Shown: in pieces, positions 1-7,801 of the stretch
How positions within the stretch are numbered: position 1 is the first letter of the stretch
How the letters are laid out: every line of letters starts with the position of its first letter
Origin: Intrasporangiaceae bacterium
Lineage (GTDB): Bacteria > Actinomycetota > Actinomycetes > Actinomycetales > Dermatophilaceae
Assembly (NCBI GenBank): GCA_012838445.1
Contig: DUPF01000272.1
Location: 1 to 32,442, forward strand
Length of the DNA stretch: 32,442 bases
Reading direction: 5' to 3'
The notes under the pieces: model-generated
Databases searched by the model: none
The model's input: the letters and a program-made list of their open reading frames with translations, nothing else
Told to the model about the DNA's origin: nothing
Translations under genes and position numbers: made by a program

Positions 1-81
1 ACACCGGCCCCGACCGACGAGCCGACCACACCGGCCCCGACCGACGAGCCGACCACACCGGCCCCGACCGACGAGCCGACC
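1..81 (+). repeat. Three perfect 27-bp tandem repeats encoding TPAPTDEPT
   Basis: Bases 1-27, 28-54 and 55-81 are identical, and the array probably continues beyond the left edge. The unit is a multiple of three, so copy-number changes lengthen or shorten the stalk without breaking the frame. Perfect identity at DNA level, including third positions, points to recent slippage or recombination. Confidence 0.95.
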
Positions 82-270
82 ACTCAGCCAAGCCAGCCTG
101 GCAAGACTCAGCCCAGCCAGCCTGGAAAGCCCAGCCAGCCGGGCAGCCCGAGCGCGGCTCCGACTGACCTGGCTCCTGCCTCGAACACAGGTGGGGTGGC
201 ACTCCTTCTCGCGGCTCTTGGCCTGATGGGCGCAGCCGCCCGGATGTTGCGCGGAGCGAGGCAGCACTGA
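1..270 (+). CDS. C-terminal fragment of a repeat-rich, possibly sortase-anchored surface protein
   Basis: The reading frame is open from base 1 to the TGA at 268-270, so only the last 89 residues are present. They start with three copies of the nonapeptide TPAPTDEPT, followed by SQPGK/SQPGS repeats. This Pro/Thr/Ser/Asp-rich, unstructured composition is typical of stalks that carry a domain through the cell wall. The end resembles a sorting signal: a short motif (ASNTGG, residues 63-68), about 15 hydrophobic residues, then a basic tail (RMLRGARQH). The motif is not a clean LPxTG or LAxTG; only the T-G and preceding Asn match common variants. The sortase-like gene 32 bases downstream supports wall anchoring. 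If the motif is not cut, the protein would be a C-terminally membrane-anchored stalk. The N-terminal function cannot be seen. Confidence 0.8.
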   Translation, partial: TPAPTDEPTTPAPTDEPTTPAPTDEPTTQPSQPGKTQPSQPGKPSQPGSPSAAPTDLAPASNTGGVALLLAALGLMGAAARMLRGARQH

Positions 271-302
271 CCCAGGTTGCCGACCAGCATCGACGCGATT
301 CC

Positions 303-1073
303 GTGCCGATGCCTACGTCCGACACACCCGGACCACACAGGCGCCACCGGTCGATTCCCGACCGGTGGCGCCTCGGCCTGGTCGCAATACTGACAATCCT
401 GGCCGTCATCGCCGGGGTGAGCGGGGCATACCTGCTCCTCGGCGACACCTTCCGTGCCGCGCAGTACTCGAGTAGCACTCCGCAGGCCATCGAAGAACCG
501 AACCTCGGAGTCCCTCTGCCGCCGCGCGAGGCCCCCGTCGATCAACCGGAATCCGACGTCCACGCGCGCGAGGGGATTCACCCCGAGCGGATCGACATCC
601 CTGATGCGAAGGTCAACACCATCGTCGAGCCTGCCGCCGCTTCCGAGCGGGTCAACCCGTTCACCGGCGAGACCGTGCTGACCTTCCCCGTTCCCGGCGG
701 GCCGTTCACGACTGTCTGGTGGGAGGAGGGCCCGGCTCCCGGTGAGGATGGGATGGCCGTCATCCTCGGGCACACCCGGTCCAAGGGCGCCAGCGTCTTC
801 GAACACCTCGCCGACCTGGACGAGGGAGCCGCGATCGGGGTGAGTGGGCTGACCGAGTCGGGGGAGACGGTCGTCGCGCGCTTCATCGTCACCTCGGTCG
901 TGACCGAGATCCCGAAATCGGACGACTCAGCGCTACGTTCCGTCCTCGACACCGCTCCCGCGGACACCGGACTGGCCCTGATCACCTGTGGTGGTGAGGT
1001 CGACCAGATCCTCTCGTCCCACTCCGACAACACGGTCGTCTTCGCCACCCTCGACGCCGTCTACCGCCGCTGA
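303..1073 (+). CDS. Sortase family protein (class F/E-like) with a substituted catalytic arginine
   Basis: Sortases are membrane-bound transpeptidases that cut a sorting signal and attach the protein to the cell wall. Seen here: a basic N-terminus, one membrane segment (about residues 24-46), a Pro-rich linker, then a sortase domain from about residue 95. The catalytic His is H157 in LGHTRSKG and the catalytic Cys is C229 in LITCGG. In class F-like sortases the Arg follows in a Y-R-D-N-(V/I)-V-V motif. Here the collinear stretch is HSDNTVVFA, so Ser241 (TCC, 1023-1025) replaces Arg with no gap. The GTG at 303 is taken as start; ATG 309 is equally possible. No strong ribosome site is seen, and co-transcription with the upstream surface gene is likely. 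It may be inactive, altered in mechanism or specialised. Confidence 0.87.
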   Translation: MPMPTSDTPGPHRRHRSIPDRWRLGLVAILTILAVIAGVSGAYLLLGDTFRAAQYSSSTPQAIEEPNLGVPLPPREAPVDQPESDVHAREGIHPERIDIPDAKVNTIVEPAAASERVNPFTGETVLTFPVPGGPFTTVWWEEGPAPGEDGMAVILGHTRSKGASVFEHLADLDEGAAIGVSGLTESGETVVARFIVTSVVTEIPKSDDSALRSVLDTAPADTGLALITCGGEVDQILSSHSDNTVVFATLDAVYRR

Positions 1074-1147
1074 CGGCCGCACGACGAAGCGGCGACACCC
1101 GCGCCGATAACGGCCCGGCTTGTGCGTGCATCTGGCACGCTCATCCC

Positions 1148-1420
1148 ATGCAGACACTGCACTGGGTGGCGCTCATCCTCGGACTGGCCGGTGTCGCCCT
1201 CATCATCATCGGGCTCCGCCAGCAACGTGCTGCCGCCGCCAACCGAGAACTCGTGGGCGGCTTCGGCGGGCCGCCGGGGACCTCCGACGTCGGAGTCCGG
1301 GACGGATTCCCCGAGCCCGACCCGCGTGCGCACTACCCGGTCGGGCGCACCGCTCGCCTCGTCGGACTCGGTCTCCTGATCGTGGCGCTGGCCCTCGTCG
1401 TTTACTCCTGGCTGGCCTGA
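1148..1420 (+). CDS. Small two-helix membrane protein, unknown function
   Basis: A 90-residue protein with hydrophobic segments at about residues 5-23 and 70-88. The connecting loop of about 45 residues is rich in Gly, Pro and Asp, and short basic patches follow the first helix (RQQR) and precede the second (GRTAR). The predicted shape is a helical hairpin in the cytoplasmic membrane. I recognise no family. The codon use is typical of the genome, and the gene is followed by a strong hairpin at 1489-1527, which supports a real transcription unit. The 74-base gap after the sortase gene allows co-transcription but does not prove it. No clear ribosome binding site precedes the ATG. Confidence 0.6.
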   Translation: MQTLHWVALILGLAGVALIIIGLRQQRAAAANRELVGGFGGPPGTSDVGVRDGFPEPDPRAHYPVGRTARLVGLGLLIVALALVVYSWLA

Positions 1421-1488
1421 GCGGGCCTGCCGCGCGGAACCGGCGACTGCTTTCCCCGTGGATCCGGCGGCGGCTTCACCACGCAAAG

Positions 1489-1527
1489 GGTGACTTCACC
1501 ACGCTTCCGAAGCGTGGTCGAGTCACC
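1489..1527. terminator. Bidirectional hairpin between convergent genes
   Basis: Arms GGTGACT (1489-1495) and ACCACGCTT (1498-1506) pair with AAGCGTGGT (1510-1518) and AGTCACC (1521-1527). There is one 2x2 internal mismatch and a 3-base loop. It lies between the small membrane protein gene and msrA, which converge. There is no long T tract, as is common in actinobacteria. An 11-base direct repeat (CTTCACCACGC at 1474 and 1494) overlaps the left arm. Confidence 0.7.
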
Positions 1528-1560
1528 GTTTAACGGGTGGGGAGAGAAAGTTGAGGCGGG

Positions 1561-2241
1561 TCAGGGACGGGGTGGGGGCAGGGCGCAGCCGTAGGGGCCG
1601 TGGTTGCAGTAGCCTCCGGGGTTCTTGTGGAGGTACTGCTGGTGGTAGTCCTCCGCATACCAGAATGTCCCGGCGTCCTGCGCTGACCTGATCTCGGTCG
1701 TGATCTGACCGAATCCCTTGCGGGTGAGTTCCTCCTGGAAGCGGGACCGGGTGTCCTCGATCGCGGCCTCCTGCTCGGCGGTGGTGAAGAACAACGCCGA
1801 ACGATAGGCGGTGCCGATGTCGTTGCCCTGACGGTTGCGCTGCGTCGGGTCGTGGTTCTCCCAGAACGCCCGGAGCAGCTCCTCCGGGGTGATCACGCTG
1901 GGGTCGTAGGCGACGAGGACCGCCTCGGCATGCCCGGTCCGCCCAGTGCACGACTCCTCATAGGTCGGGTTCGGGGTGAAGCCGCCCATGTAGCCCGCCG
2001 CCGTGGTGACGACGCCCGGGAGCTGCCAGAAGATCCGCTCGACGCCCCAGAAGCAGCCCATCGCCACATAGATGACCTCGGTGCCCTCCGGCCAGGGCCC
2101 CTCGAGGGGAGTCCCGAGCACCTCATGGGTCGTCGGGACCGGGAAGATCCGATGGTCCCGGCCGGGCAGAGCATCCTCGCGGGAGACCATCGACGTCCTG
2201 GCCGAGCCGGTGAGTGAGCCGAAGAGCGCGTCGAAAACCAT
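1561..2241 (-). CDS. msrA: Peptide-methionine (S)-S-oxide reductase MsrA
   Basis: MsrA reduces the S-epimer of methionine sulfoxide in proteins and free methionine, repairing oxidative damage in the cytoplasm. The family motif GCFWG is at residues 62-66, so Cys63 is the nucleophile. The conserved GYMGG, the [11 protein letters not shown] stretch and WENHDPTQ follow. Two C-terminal cysteines (Cys212 in GGYCN, Cys219 in PYGC) are the likely resolving residues, as in long MsrA enzymes that recycle with thioredoxin-type reductants. At 226 residues it is of the long type, with an N-terminal extension of about 50 residues before the catalytic core. It is transcribed divergently from the GNAT gene, with only 36 bases between start codons, so their promoters must overlap. 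No MsrB is fused or adjacent. Confidence 0.95.
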   Translation of the reverse strand: MVFDALFGSLTGSARTSMVSREDALPGRDHRIFPVPTTHEVLGTPLEGPWPEGTEVIYVAMGCFWGVERIFWQLPGVVTTAAGYMGGFTPNPTYEESCTGRTGHAEAVLVAYDPSVITPEELLRAFWENHDPTQRNRQGNDIGTAYRSALFFTTAEQEAAIEDTRSRFQEELTRKGFGQITTEIRSAQDAGTFWYAEDYHQQYLHKNPGGYCNHGPYGCALPPPRP

Positions 2242-2277
2242 GTCTCATTCAACCTCGCATACAGGCAGGCTGTTCCC

Positions 2278-3294
2278 GTGAGCCATTCCGACCCAGCCGA
2301 CGTGACGATCATCGAGGTCTCCGGGGCTGCGACCGACCCCGAGGGCCGCGCCCGCTTCGAGGAGTGGGTCGAGGTGTTCCACCGCGTCCAGCGCGCCGAC
2401 ACCGGCAGCAGCGACGCCTGGAGCGCCGAGGAGTTGCGGACGGTGCTGGACAACCCGATCAAGTTCTTCGTCGATCTGGCAGCCGTCACTGCGGACGGAC
2501 AGGTCGTCGGCGCCGCCGAACTCATCTTCCAGCGCGAGGACAACACCCATCTCGTCATCCTCAACATCGGCGTGCTGCCCGCGTTCCGCCGCCGGGGCAT
2601 CGGCCGCCGGCTCATCGAGGAGGTAGAGCGGGTCACCCGCGAGCACGGCCGGCGCACGATCATCACCGAGACCATCTGGTCCGGTGACGAGGGTGCTGCC
2701 GACGTCAGCGGCGAGTTCGCCCGGCGGCTCGGTTTTGAAGACGTGCAGACGTCGCGCCGCTCCGACCTCGATGTCACCACCGTCGCCATCGACCCGGACA
2801 TCCCGACGGGGTATGCGATCGAGACCCATGTGGGCACCCCGCCGCAGGCGGACGCCGACGATCGGGCCTGGCTGCTGCGCCGGATGTCGACCGACGCCCC
2901 GCTCGGCGGTCTCGACATGGAGGAACAGCAGTGGGACGCCGCTCGGATCCGCTCGGCGGACGAGCGGATGGAGCGCATGGGGCGAGGCCGCGTCAGCGCC
3001 TTCGCCCGGCACCTCGAGAGCGGTCGGCTGGTTGCCTTCACCGAGATCCAGGTGCCCGCCGCGAGCCCGGACCTGGCCTATCAACAGGACACGCTCGTGC
3101 TGCGCGAACACCGTGGCCACGGACTCGGCCTCGCGCTCAAGGCGGCGAACATCGCGGTGCTGCGCGACGCATACCCCGGCGTGGAGCGGGTGCGGACCTG
3201 GAACGCCCTGGAGAACTCGCACATGCTCGCCGTCAACGATGCGCTCGGCTGCACCACGAGTGGATTCGAGCGGGAGTGGCAGAAGCAGCTCTGA
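2278..3294 (+). CDS. Tandem GNAT-family N-acetyltransferase
   Basis: The 338-residue protein holds two GNAT folds. The first spans about residues 8-155, with the acetyl-CoA pyrophosphate loop RRRGIGR at 104-110. The second spans about 190-338, with VLREHRGHGLGLALK at 274-288 carrying the equivalent R/Q-x-x-G-x-G/A loop. Both loops look intact, unlike many tandem GNATs in which one domain is degenerate. The layout recalls mycothiol synthase (MshD) and related actinobacterial acetyltransferases. I do not see enough to call MshD, and its neighbours do not point to a substrate. The start is the GTG at 2278. The gene is divergent from msrA and ends 15 bases before metB, so it may lead the metB transcription unit. 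Confidence 0.88.
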   Translation: MSHSDPADVTIIEVSGAATDPEGRARFEEWVEVFHRVQRADTGSSDAWSAEELRTVLDNPIKFFVDLAAVTADGQVVGAAELIFQREDNTHLVILNIGVLPAFRRRGIGRRLIEEVERVTREHGRRTIITETIWSGDEGAADVSGEFARRLGFEDVQTSRRSDLDVTTVAIDPDIPTGYAIETHVGTPPQADADDRAWLLRRMSTDAPLGGLDMEEQQWDAARIRSADERMERMGRGRVSAFARHLESGRLVAFTEIQVPAASPDLAYQQDTLVLREHRGHGLGLALKAANIAVLRDAYPGVERVRTWNALENSHMLAVNDALGCTTSGFEREWQKQL

Positions 3295-3309
3295 ACTAGT
3301 CTCATCGGT

Positions 3310-4500
3310 ATGCCCGACTCACCTTCGCACCCCAGCCTCGGCTTCTCCTCACTCGCCATCCACGCCGGCCAGGAACCGGACCCGAGCACGGGAGCGGTCG
3401 TCGTCCCGATCTATCAGGTCTCGACCTACAAGCAGGACGGCGTCGGCGGGCTGCGGGGCGGCTACGAGTACAGCCGCTCGGCCAACCCGACCCGCACCGC
3501 TCTGGAGGAGTGCTTCGCCGCCCTCGAGGCCGGGTCGCGGGGCTTTGCGTTCGCGTCCGGTCTGGCCGCCCAGGACACCGTGCTGCGGGCGCTGCTGCGG
3601 CCCGGGGACCACGTCGTCGTCCCCTCCGACGCCTATGGCGGGACGTACCGGATGTTCAACCAGGTGTTCGTCCCGTGGGGGGTCGAGCATGATGTCGCGA
3701 CGATCGCCGATGTCGAGTCGGTGCGCGCCGCGATCCGGCCGGAGACGAAGCTGGTCTGGCTCGAGACCCCGACCAACCCCCTCCTCGGGATCGCCGACAT
3801 CGAGGCGATCGCCGCCGTCGCCCACGAGGCCGGTGCCCTGCTCGTCGTCGACAACACCTTCGCCTCGCCCTACCTGCAGCAGCCGCTGACCCTGGGCGCC
3901 GACATCGTCACCCACTCGGCGACGAAGTATGCGGGCGGCCACTCCGACGTCGTCGGCGGGATCGTCGTCGTCCGGGACGGGGCTCGCGACGCCCGCGGCG
4001 AGGATGTGGCGGAGCGGATCGGGTTCCACCAGAACGCCATGGGCGCGGTCGCGGGCCCCTTCGATGCGTGGCTCGTGCTGCGCGGTCTGAAGACGCTCGC
4101 GGTGCGGATGGAGCGGCACTGCGACAACGCCGAGGCGATCGCCTCCTTCCTCCAGGGGCATCCGGGCGTGACGAAGGTGCACTATCCCGGCCTGCCGGAG
4201 CACCCCAACCACCAGGTTGCGACCCGGCAGATGCGCCGGTTCGGCGGGATGATCTCGTTCCAGGTCAGGGGCGGGGAGGACGTCGCCACGAAGGTATGCG
4301 CCGAGACCGAGTTGTGGACCCTCGGCGAGTCCCTCGGTGGGGTCGAGGCCCTCATCGAGCACCCGGGCCGGATGACGCACGCGTCGGTCGCCGGCACCCA
4401 ACTCGAGGTCCCGGGCGACCTGATCCGGCTCTCCGTCGGCATCGAGGACGTCGACGACCTCATCGCCGACCTCAAGCAGGCCCTGGACCGGCTCACGTGA
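3310..4500 (+). CDS. metB: Cystathionine gamma-synthase / gamma-lyase (Cys/Met metabolism PLP enzyme)
   Basis: A PLP-dependent trans-sulfuration enzyme. Gamma-synthase joins O-acyl-homoserine and cysteine to give cystathionine. The closely related gamma-lyase cuts cystathionine to cysteine, 2-oxobutyrate and ammonia. The 396-residue length and motifs fit: YEYSRSANPTR (residues 53-62) for phosphate and substrate contacts, ASGLAA, ETPTNP, and the PLP lysine K206 in SATKYAGGHSD. Sequence alone does not separate synthase from lyase, and many actinobacterial members do both. The next gene starts within its stop codon (GTGA), so they are translationally coupled. The position upstream of greA-DUF4307-mca matches the Mycobacterium region containing metB (Rv1079). 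The threonine ammonia-lyase two genes down makes 2-oxobutyrate as well. Confidence 0.92.
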   Translation: MPDSPSHPSLGFSSLAIHAGQEPDPSTGAVVVPIYQVSTYKQDGVGGLRGGYEYSRSANPTRTALEECFAALEAGSRGFAFASGLAAQDTVLRALLRPGDHVVVPSDAYGGTYRMFNQVFVPWGVEHDVATIADVESVRAAIRPETKLVWLETPTNPLLGIADIEAIAAVAHEAGALLVVDNTFASPYLQQPLTLGADIVTHSATKYAGGHSDVVGGIVVVRDGARDARGEDVAERIGFHQNAMGAVAGPFDAWLVLRGLKTLAVRMERHCDNAEAIASFLQGHPGVTKVHYPGLPEHPNHQVATRQMRRFGGMISFQVRGGEDVATKVCAETELWTLGESLGGVEALIEHPGRMTHASVAGTQLEVPGDLIRLSVGIEDVDDLIADLKQALDRLT

Positions 4501-5819
4501 CACCGGCCCGCACCGTGTGGTGCGTCGATGTCGGCAGCACCTTCACCAAGGCCGTCCTCGTCGACGCCCGCGACGGAACGGTGCTGCGGACCGGCTCGAC
4601 CCGCACCACGATCGACACCGACGTCCTGGACGGCATCGAGGCCCTCCGGCATGGCCTGGACGGCGCCCCGGACGAGACCCTCGTCTGCTCCAGCGCCGGT
4701 GGCGGGCTGCGACTGGCCGTCGTCGGGTTCGAGCGCGAGGTCACCGGTGAGGCCGGGTATCGCGTCGGACTGTCAGCGGGAGCCAGGGTGGTCCACGTCG
4801 CCGAGGGCGAACTCGACGGCGCCGGTGTCAAGGCGTTGCGGGCCGCCCGTCCCGACATCGTCCTGCTCGTCGGCGGCACCGACGGTGGCAACTCGGATGT
4901 CCTGGTGCACAACGCAACTCGCCTCGCCTCGGCCCGGATCACGGTGCCGATCGTCGTCGCCGGCAACACCGAGGTGCGCGATGACGTCGCCCGCATCCTC
5001 ACCGCCACCGGACGTCGCTTCGTCCTGACCGACAACGTCGTCCCGAGGATCGGGTCGATCAACCCGCTGCCGGCCCGACTCGCGATCCGCGAGGTGTTCC
5101 TCGAACACGTTATCGGCGGCAAGGGACTCTCCCGCGGGCCACATTTCGCCGAGATGGTGCGGGCGGCCACCCCCGACGCGGTGCTCACCGGCGTCGGGGT
5201 CCTCGCCGACGTCGCCGGGGACGTCATCGTCGTCGACGTCGGGGGCGCCACGACCGATGTATACTCCGCGATCAACCCCCAGGGTGAGGACGCCGAGATC
5301 GAGCGGGACGTCGTCGGTCGGCTCTGGCAGGAACGCACCGTCGAGGCCGATCTGGGGATGCGCTGGTCCGCCCCCGGTGTGGTCGACGCGGCCGCCAGGG
5401 AACGCATACCCCTGCCGGACGGGCTGGACGAGTATGCGACCCGCATCGGCGCCGACCCGGGTCACCTGCCGCAGGGGGCGGCGCAGATCGAGCACGACCT
5501 GACCCTGGCCCGCACCGCAGCCCTGATCGCCGCCCGCCGGCACGGTCGTCCGCACACCCCGGCCGAGTCGCCCAAACCGCTCTCCGACGTCGGACTCGTC
5601 GTCGGATCCGGGGGAGTGCTGCGGCACAACGACCCGGATGCTGCCGCAGCCGTGGTCCGGGCGCTGACGAGCGATCACGGTGGGGGTTGGCGGGTGCCCG
5701 ACCAGGCCCGGGCCACGGTCGACAGTGACTATCTCCTGTTCGCCGTCGGGCTGCTCGCCGAGGGATATCCGCAGGCGGCGCGGGCATTGGCCCGGCGGGT
5801 GGCCGCACCACCGGCTTAG
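4497..5819 (+). CDS. MutL-family protein (glutamate mutase-associated, ASKHA-type ATPase)
   Basis: This 440-residue protein has two phosphate-binding motifs of the actin/Hsp70/sugar kinase fold: DVGSTFTK (residues 11-18) and DVGGATTD (247-254). Between them lie SSAGGGL and LVGGTDGGN, typical of the MutL family encoded beside glutamate mutase and related B12-dependent aminomutases. A reactivase or chaperone role has been proposed, but the biochemical job is not settled. It is not the mismatch-repair MutL. The GTG at 4497 overlaps the metB stop (GTGA). Longer in-frame extensions would lie inside metB and are unlikely. No mutase gene is visible in this window, so the partner is distant or absent. 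The GATC-rich end reads smoothly to the TAG, with no sign of damage. Confidence 0.85.
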   Translation: MTPARTVWCVDVGSTFTKAVLVDARDGTVLRTGSTRTTIDTDVLDGIEALRHGLDGAPDETLVCSSAGGGLRLAVVGFEREVTGEAGYRVGLSAGARVVHVAEGELDGAGVKALRAARPDIVLLVGGTDGGNSDVLVHNATRLASARITVPIVVAGNTEVRDDVARILTATGRRFVLTDNVVPRIGSINPLPARLAIREVFLEHVIGGKGLSRGPHFAEMVRAATPDAVLTGVGVLADVAGDVIVVDVGGATTDVYSAINPQGEDAEIERDVVGRLWQERTVEADLGMRWSAPGVVDAAARERIPLPDGLDEYATRIGADPGHLPQGAAQIEHDLTLARTAALIAARRHGRPHTPAESPKPLSDVGLVVGSGGVLRHNDPDAAAAVVRALTSDHGGGWRVPDQARATVDSDYLLFAVGLLAEGYPQAARALARRVAAPPA

Positions 5820-5827
5820 ATAGGACC

Positions 5828-7060
5828 ATGACCGACAGTGCTGTCGCCCCCGTCACCCTCGATGACGTCCTCGCCGCCCGCGCCGGCCTGACCCCGGTGA
5901 TGCGGCCGACGTCGCTGAAGTTCAACCGGGGCATCAGCGAGCGGGCCGGGACCGACGTCTATCTCAAGTGCGAGAACCTCCAGCGGGCCGGGTCGTTCAA
6001 GTTCCGCGGCGCCTACACCCGGCTCTCCCGACTCAGCGACGAGGAGAAGGCCGCCGGGGTCGTCACCGCGAGCGCCGGCAACCACGCCCAGGGAGTCGCG
6101 CTCGCCGCGCAGATGCTCGGCATCTCCGCGAAGGTCTACATGCCGGTCGGTGCCGCGATGCCCAAGGTCAACGCCACCAAGGGCTACGGCGCCCAGATCG
6201 AGCAGGTCGGGCTCACCCTCGATGAGGCCATGCCGCACGCGCAGGAGTATGCGCAGCGCACCGGAGCGATCTACATTCACCCCTTCGATCATCCCGACAT
6301 CGTCGCCGGTCAGGGCACCTGCGCCCTGGAGATCCTCGAGCAGTGCCCGGATGTGCGGACCGTCGTCGTCGCCCTCGGCGGCGGCGGGCTGCTCGCGGGG
6401 ATCGCGGTCGTGCTGCGGGAGCTCAAACCCGATGTGCGCATCGTCGGGGTACAGGCCGAGGAGGCCGCCGCATACCCCCGATCGTTGCGGGAGGGCCGCC
6501 CGATCGCGTGCGAGTCGATGCACACGATGGCCGACGGGATCGCCGTCGGACTGCCCGGCAAGGTGCCGTTCGAGATCATCTCCCGCGCGGTCGACAGCGT
6601 CGACACGGTCAGCGAGGAGGAGATCTCCCGGGCGCTGCTGTTCCTCCTCGAGCGGGCCAAACTCGTCGTCGAAGCCGCCGGCGGGGTGACCGTCGCCCGG
6701 CTCCTGCAACCGAGTGCACAGCCGTGGGAGGGCCCGGTCGTCGCGGTCCTGTCCGGCGGCAACATCGACCCGCTCCTCCTGCTGCGGATCATCCGGCACG
6801 GCATGGCCGCCGCCGGCCGTTACCTGCAGTTGCGGGTGCGGGTCCCCGACAAACCCGGCCACCTGGCCCAACTCCTGACCGACTGCGCCGACGTCGATGC
6901 CAACGTCCTCGACGTCGAGCACGTGCGGGTCAACGCCTCGCTGCGGGTCGACGAGGTGGAGATCTCCGTCGAGTTGGAGACCAAGGGTCCGGAGCACTGC
7001 CAGATCGTCGTCGAGACGCTGCACGCCCGGGGCTACCGTCTCGTCGCCGTCGACGCATGA
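5828..7060 (+). CDS. ilvA: Threonine ammonia-lyase with C-terminal ACT domain
   Basis: A PLP enzyme that deaminates threonine to 2-oxobutyrate and ammonia, feeding isoleucine synthesis or catabolism. The catalytic domain covers about residues 1-325. The PLP lysine K58 lies in GSFKFRGAY, the SAGNHAQG loop binds substrate and cofactor, and the glycine loop ALGGGGLLAG holds the PLP phosphate. A single ACT-like domain (about 335-410) would give allosteric control. The 410-residue length matches the shorter form with one ACT domain rather than the roughly 510-residue E. coli IlvA. It starts 8 bases after the MutL-family gene, so metB, this gene and the ATPase form one operon. An isoleucine or a methionine/threonine catabolic role both fit. 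Confidence 0.93.
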   Translation: MTDSAVAPVTLDDVLAARAGLTPVMRPTSLKFNRGISERAGTDVYLKCENLQRAGSFKFRGAYTRLSRLSDEEKAAGVVTASAGNHAQGVALAAQMLGISAKVYMPVGAAMPKVNATKGYGAQIEQVGLTLDEAMPHAQEYAQRTGAIYIHPFDHPDIVAGQGTCALEILEQCPDVRTVVVALGGGGLLAGIAVVLRELKPDVRIVGVQAEEAAAYPRSLREGRPIACESMHTMADGIAVGLPGKVPFEIISRAVDSVDTVSEEEISRALLFLLERAKLVVEAAGGVTVARLLQPSAQPWEGPVVAVLSGGNIDPLLLLRIIRHGMAAAGRYLQLRVRVPDKPGHLAQLLTDCADVDANVLDVEHVRVNASLRVDEVEISVELETKGPEHCQIVVETLHARGYRLVAVDA

Positions 7061-7112
7061 AACCCACCGTGTGTGCAGCACCGGCGGCGCGGCGCCGGCA
7101 AGGGGGTGCCCG

Positions 7113-7628
7113 ATGATCGGGCGGCTCCTCGCTCTGATTCGGCGGGTCTGGTGGATCTTCCTCGTCAGTGCGGCGCTGTTTGCTGTTCTCGGCGTGGCGC
7201 ACATGATCCGCTGGGTGAGCAGCGAACCGATCGAGGTCGGTCGCGGCCCGGCGGGCTCCCCGGTGACGCTCTCGGCGGAGGCCGGCGGCTCGGAGGGGCT
7301 CGTGGTCTACGGTCGGGGTGAACCGGCCGAGCGCTACACCTGCCGCTCGGCCGAGCACGACAGCGTCACGGTGTTCCGAAACTACACGTTCCCGGTGCGT
7401 GACTACGGCGGGGAGCAGTGGCGGGAGCTCGGGACCACGCATTCGAGCGCGGAGCCGGGCGACATCGTGTTCTGCCCGGCCGAGGGGGTCACCGAGATCG
7501 CCGTCGTCAAGGATGTGCCTGCTCAGGCCCGCCTGATGACCTTCGTGTTCCTCGGTGCCGCCGTGGTGTGCGTCCCGGTGGCGCTGGGCTACCGCCTCGT
7601 GGGCCGGCTGACCGACCCGACCCGGTAG
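7113..7628 (+). CDS. Membrane protein with extracytoplasmic loop, unknown function
   Basis: A 171-residue protein with a basic N-terminus, a hydrophobic segment at about residues 13-30, an external region of about 110 residues and a second hydrophobic segment at about 142-160. The basic C-terminus (YRLVGRLTDPTR) indicates that both ends are cytoplasmic. The loop contains two cysteines (Cys77 and Cys121) that could form a disulfide. I do not recognise the family. The ATG at 7113 follows AAGGGGGTG, a good ribosome site. Longer in-frame starts lie inside ilvA and are rejected. It sits 52 bases after ilvA and is followed by a strong terminator at 7741-7776, so it is probably the last gene of the metB-ilvA unit. 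Confidence 0.72.
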   Translation: MIGRLLALIRRVWWIFLVSAALFAVLGVAHMIRWVSSEPIEVGRGPAGSPVTLSAEAGGSEGLVVYGRGEPAERYTCRSAEHDSVTVFRNYTFPVRDYGGEQWRELGTTHSSAEPGDIVFCPAEGVTEIAVVKDVPAQARLMTFVFLGAAVVCVPVALGYRLVGRLTDPTR

Positions 7629-7740
7629 CCTGCCCAGCCTGCCCAGGCTGGTGCGGAGCCGAGGTGTCGTGATGGCAGCAGTGATCCTCCGCACCGGCCC
7701 GGTGCGGTTGCCGCCGACCGCGCAGCCACCACCCTGACGT

Positions 7741-7776
7741 AGCAGCGCCCCGGACCAGGTCGTCCGGGGCGCTGCT
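7741..7776. terminator. Strong 15-bp stem between convergent genes
   Basis: AGCAGCGCCCCGGAC (7741-7755) pairs perfectly with GTCCGGGGCGCTGCT (7762-7776) around the 6-base loop CAGGTC. It lies between the membrane protein gene and the convergent greA. No T tract follows on either strand. Confidence 0.85.
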
Positions 7777-7801
7777 GCTGCGTCGAGGTGCTCTGGGCGG
7801 C

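Noticed and set aside
1..81. CRISPR-like array
   Set aside because: The repeats are directly adjacent without spacers and are in frame within a protein stalk.
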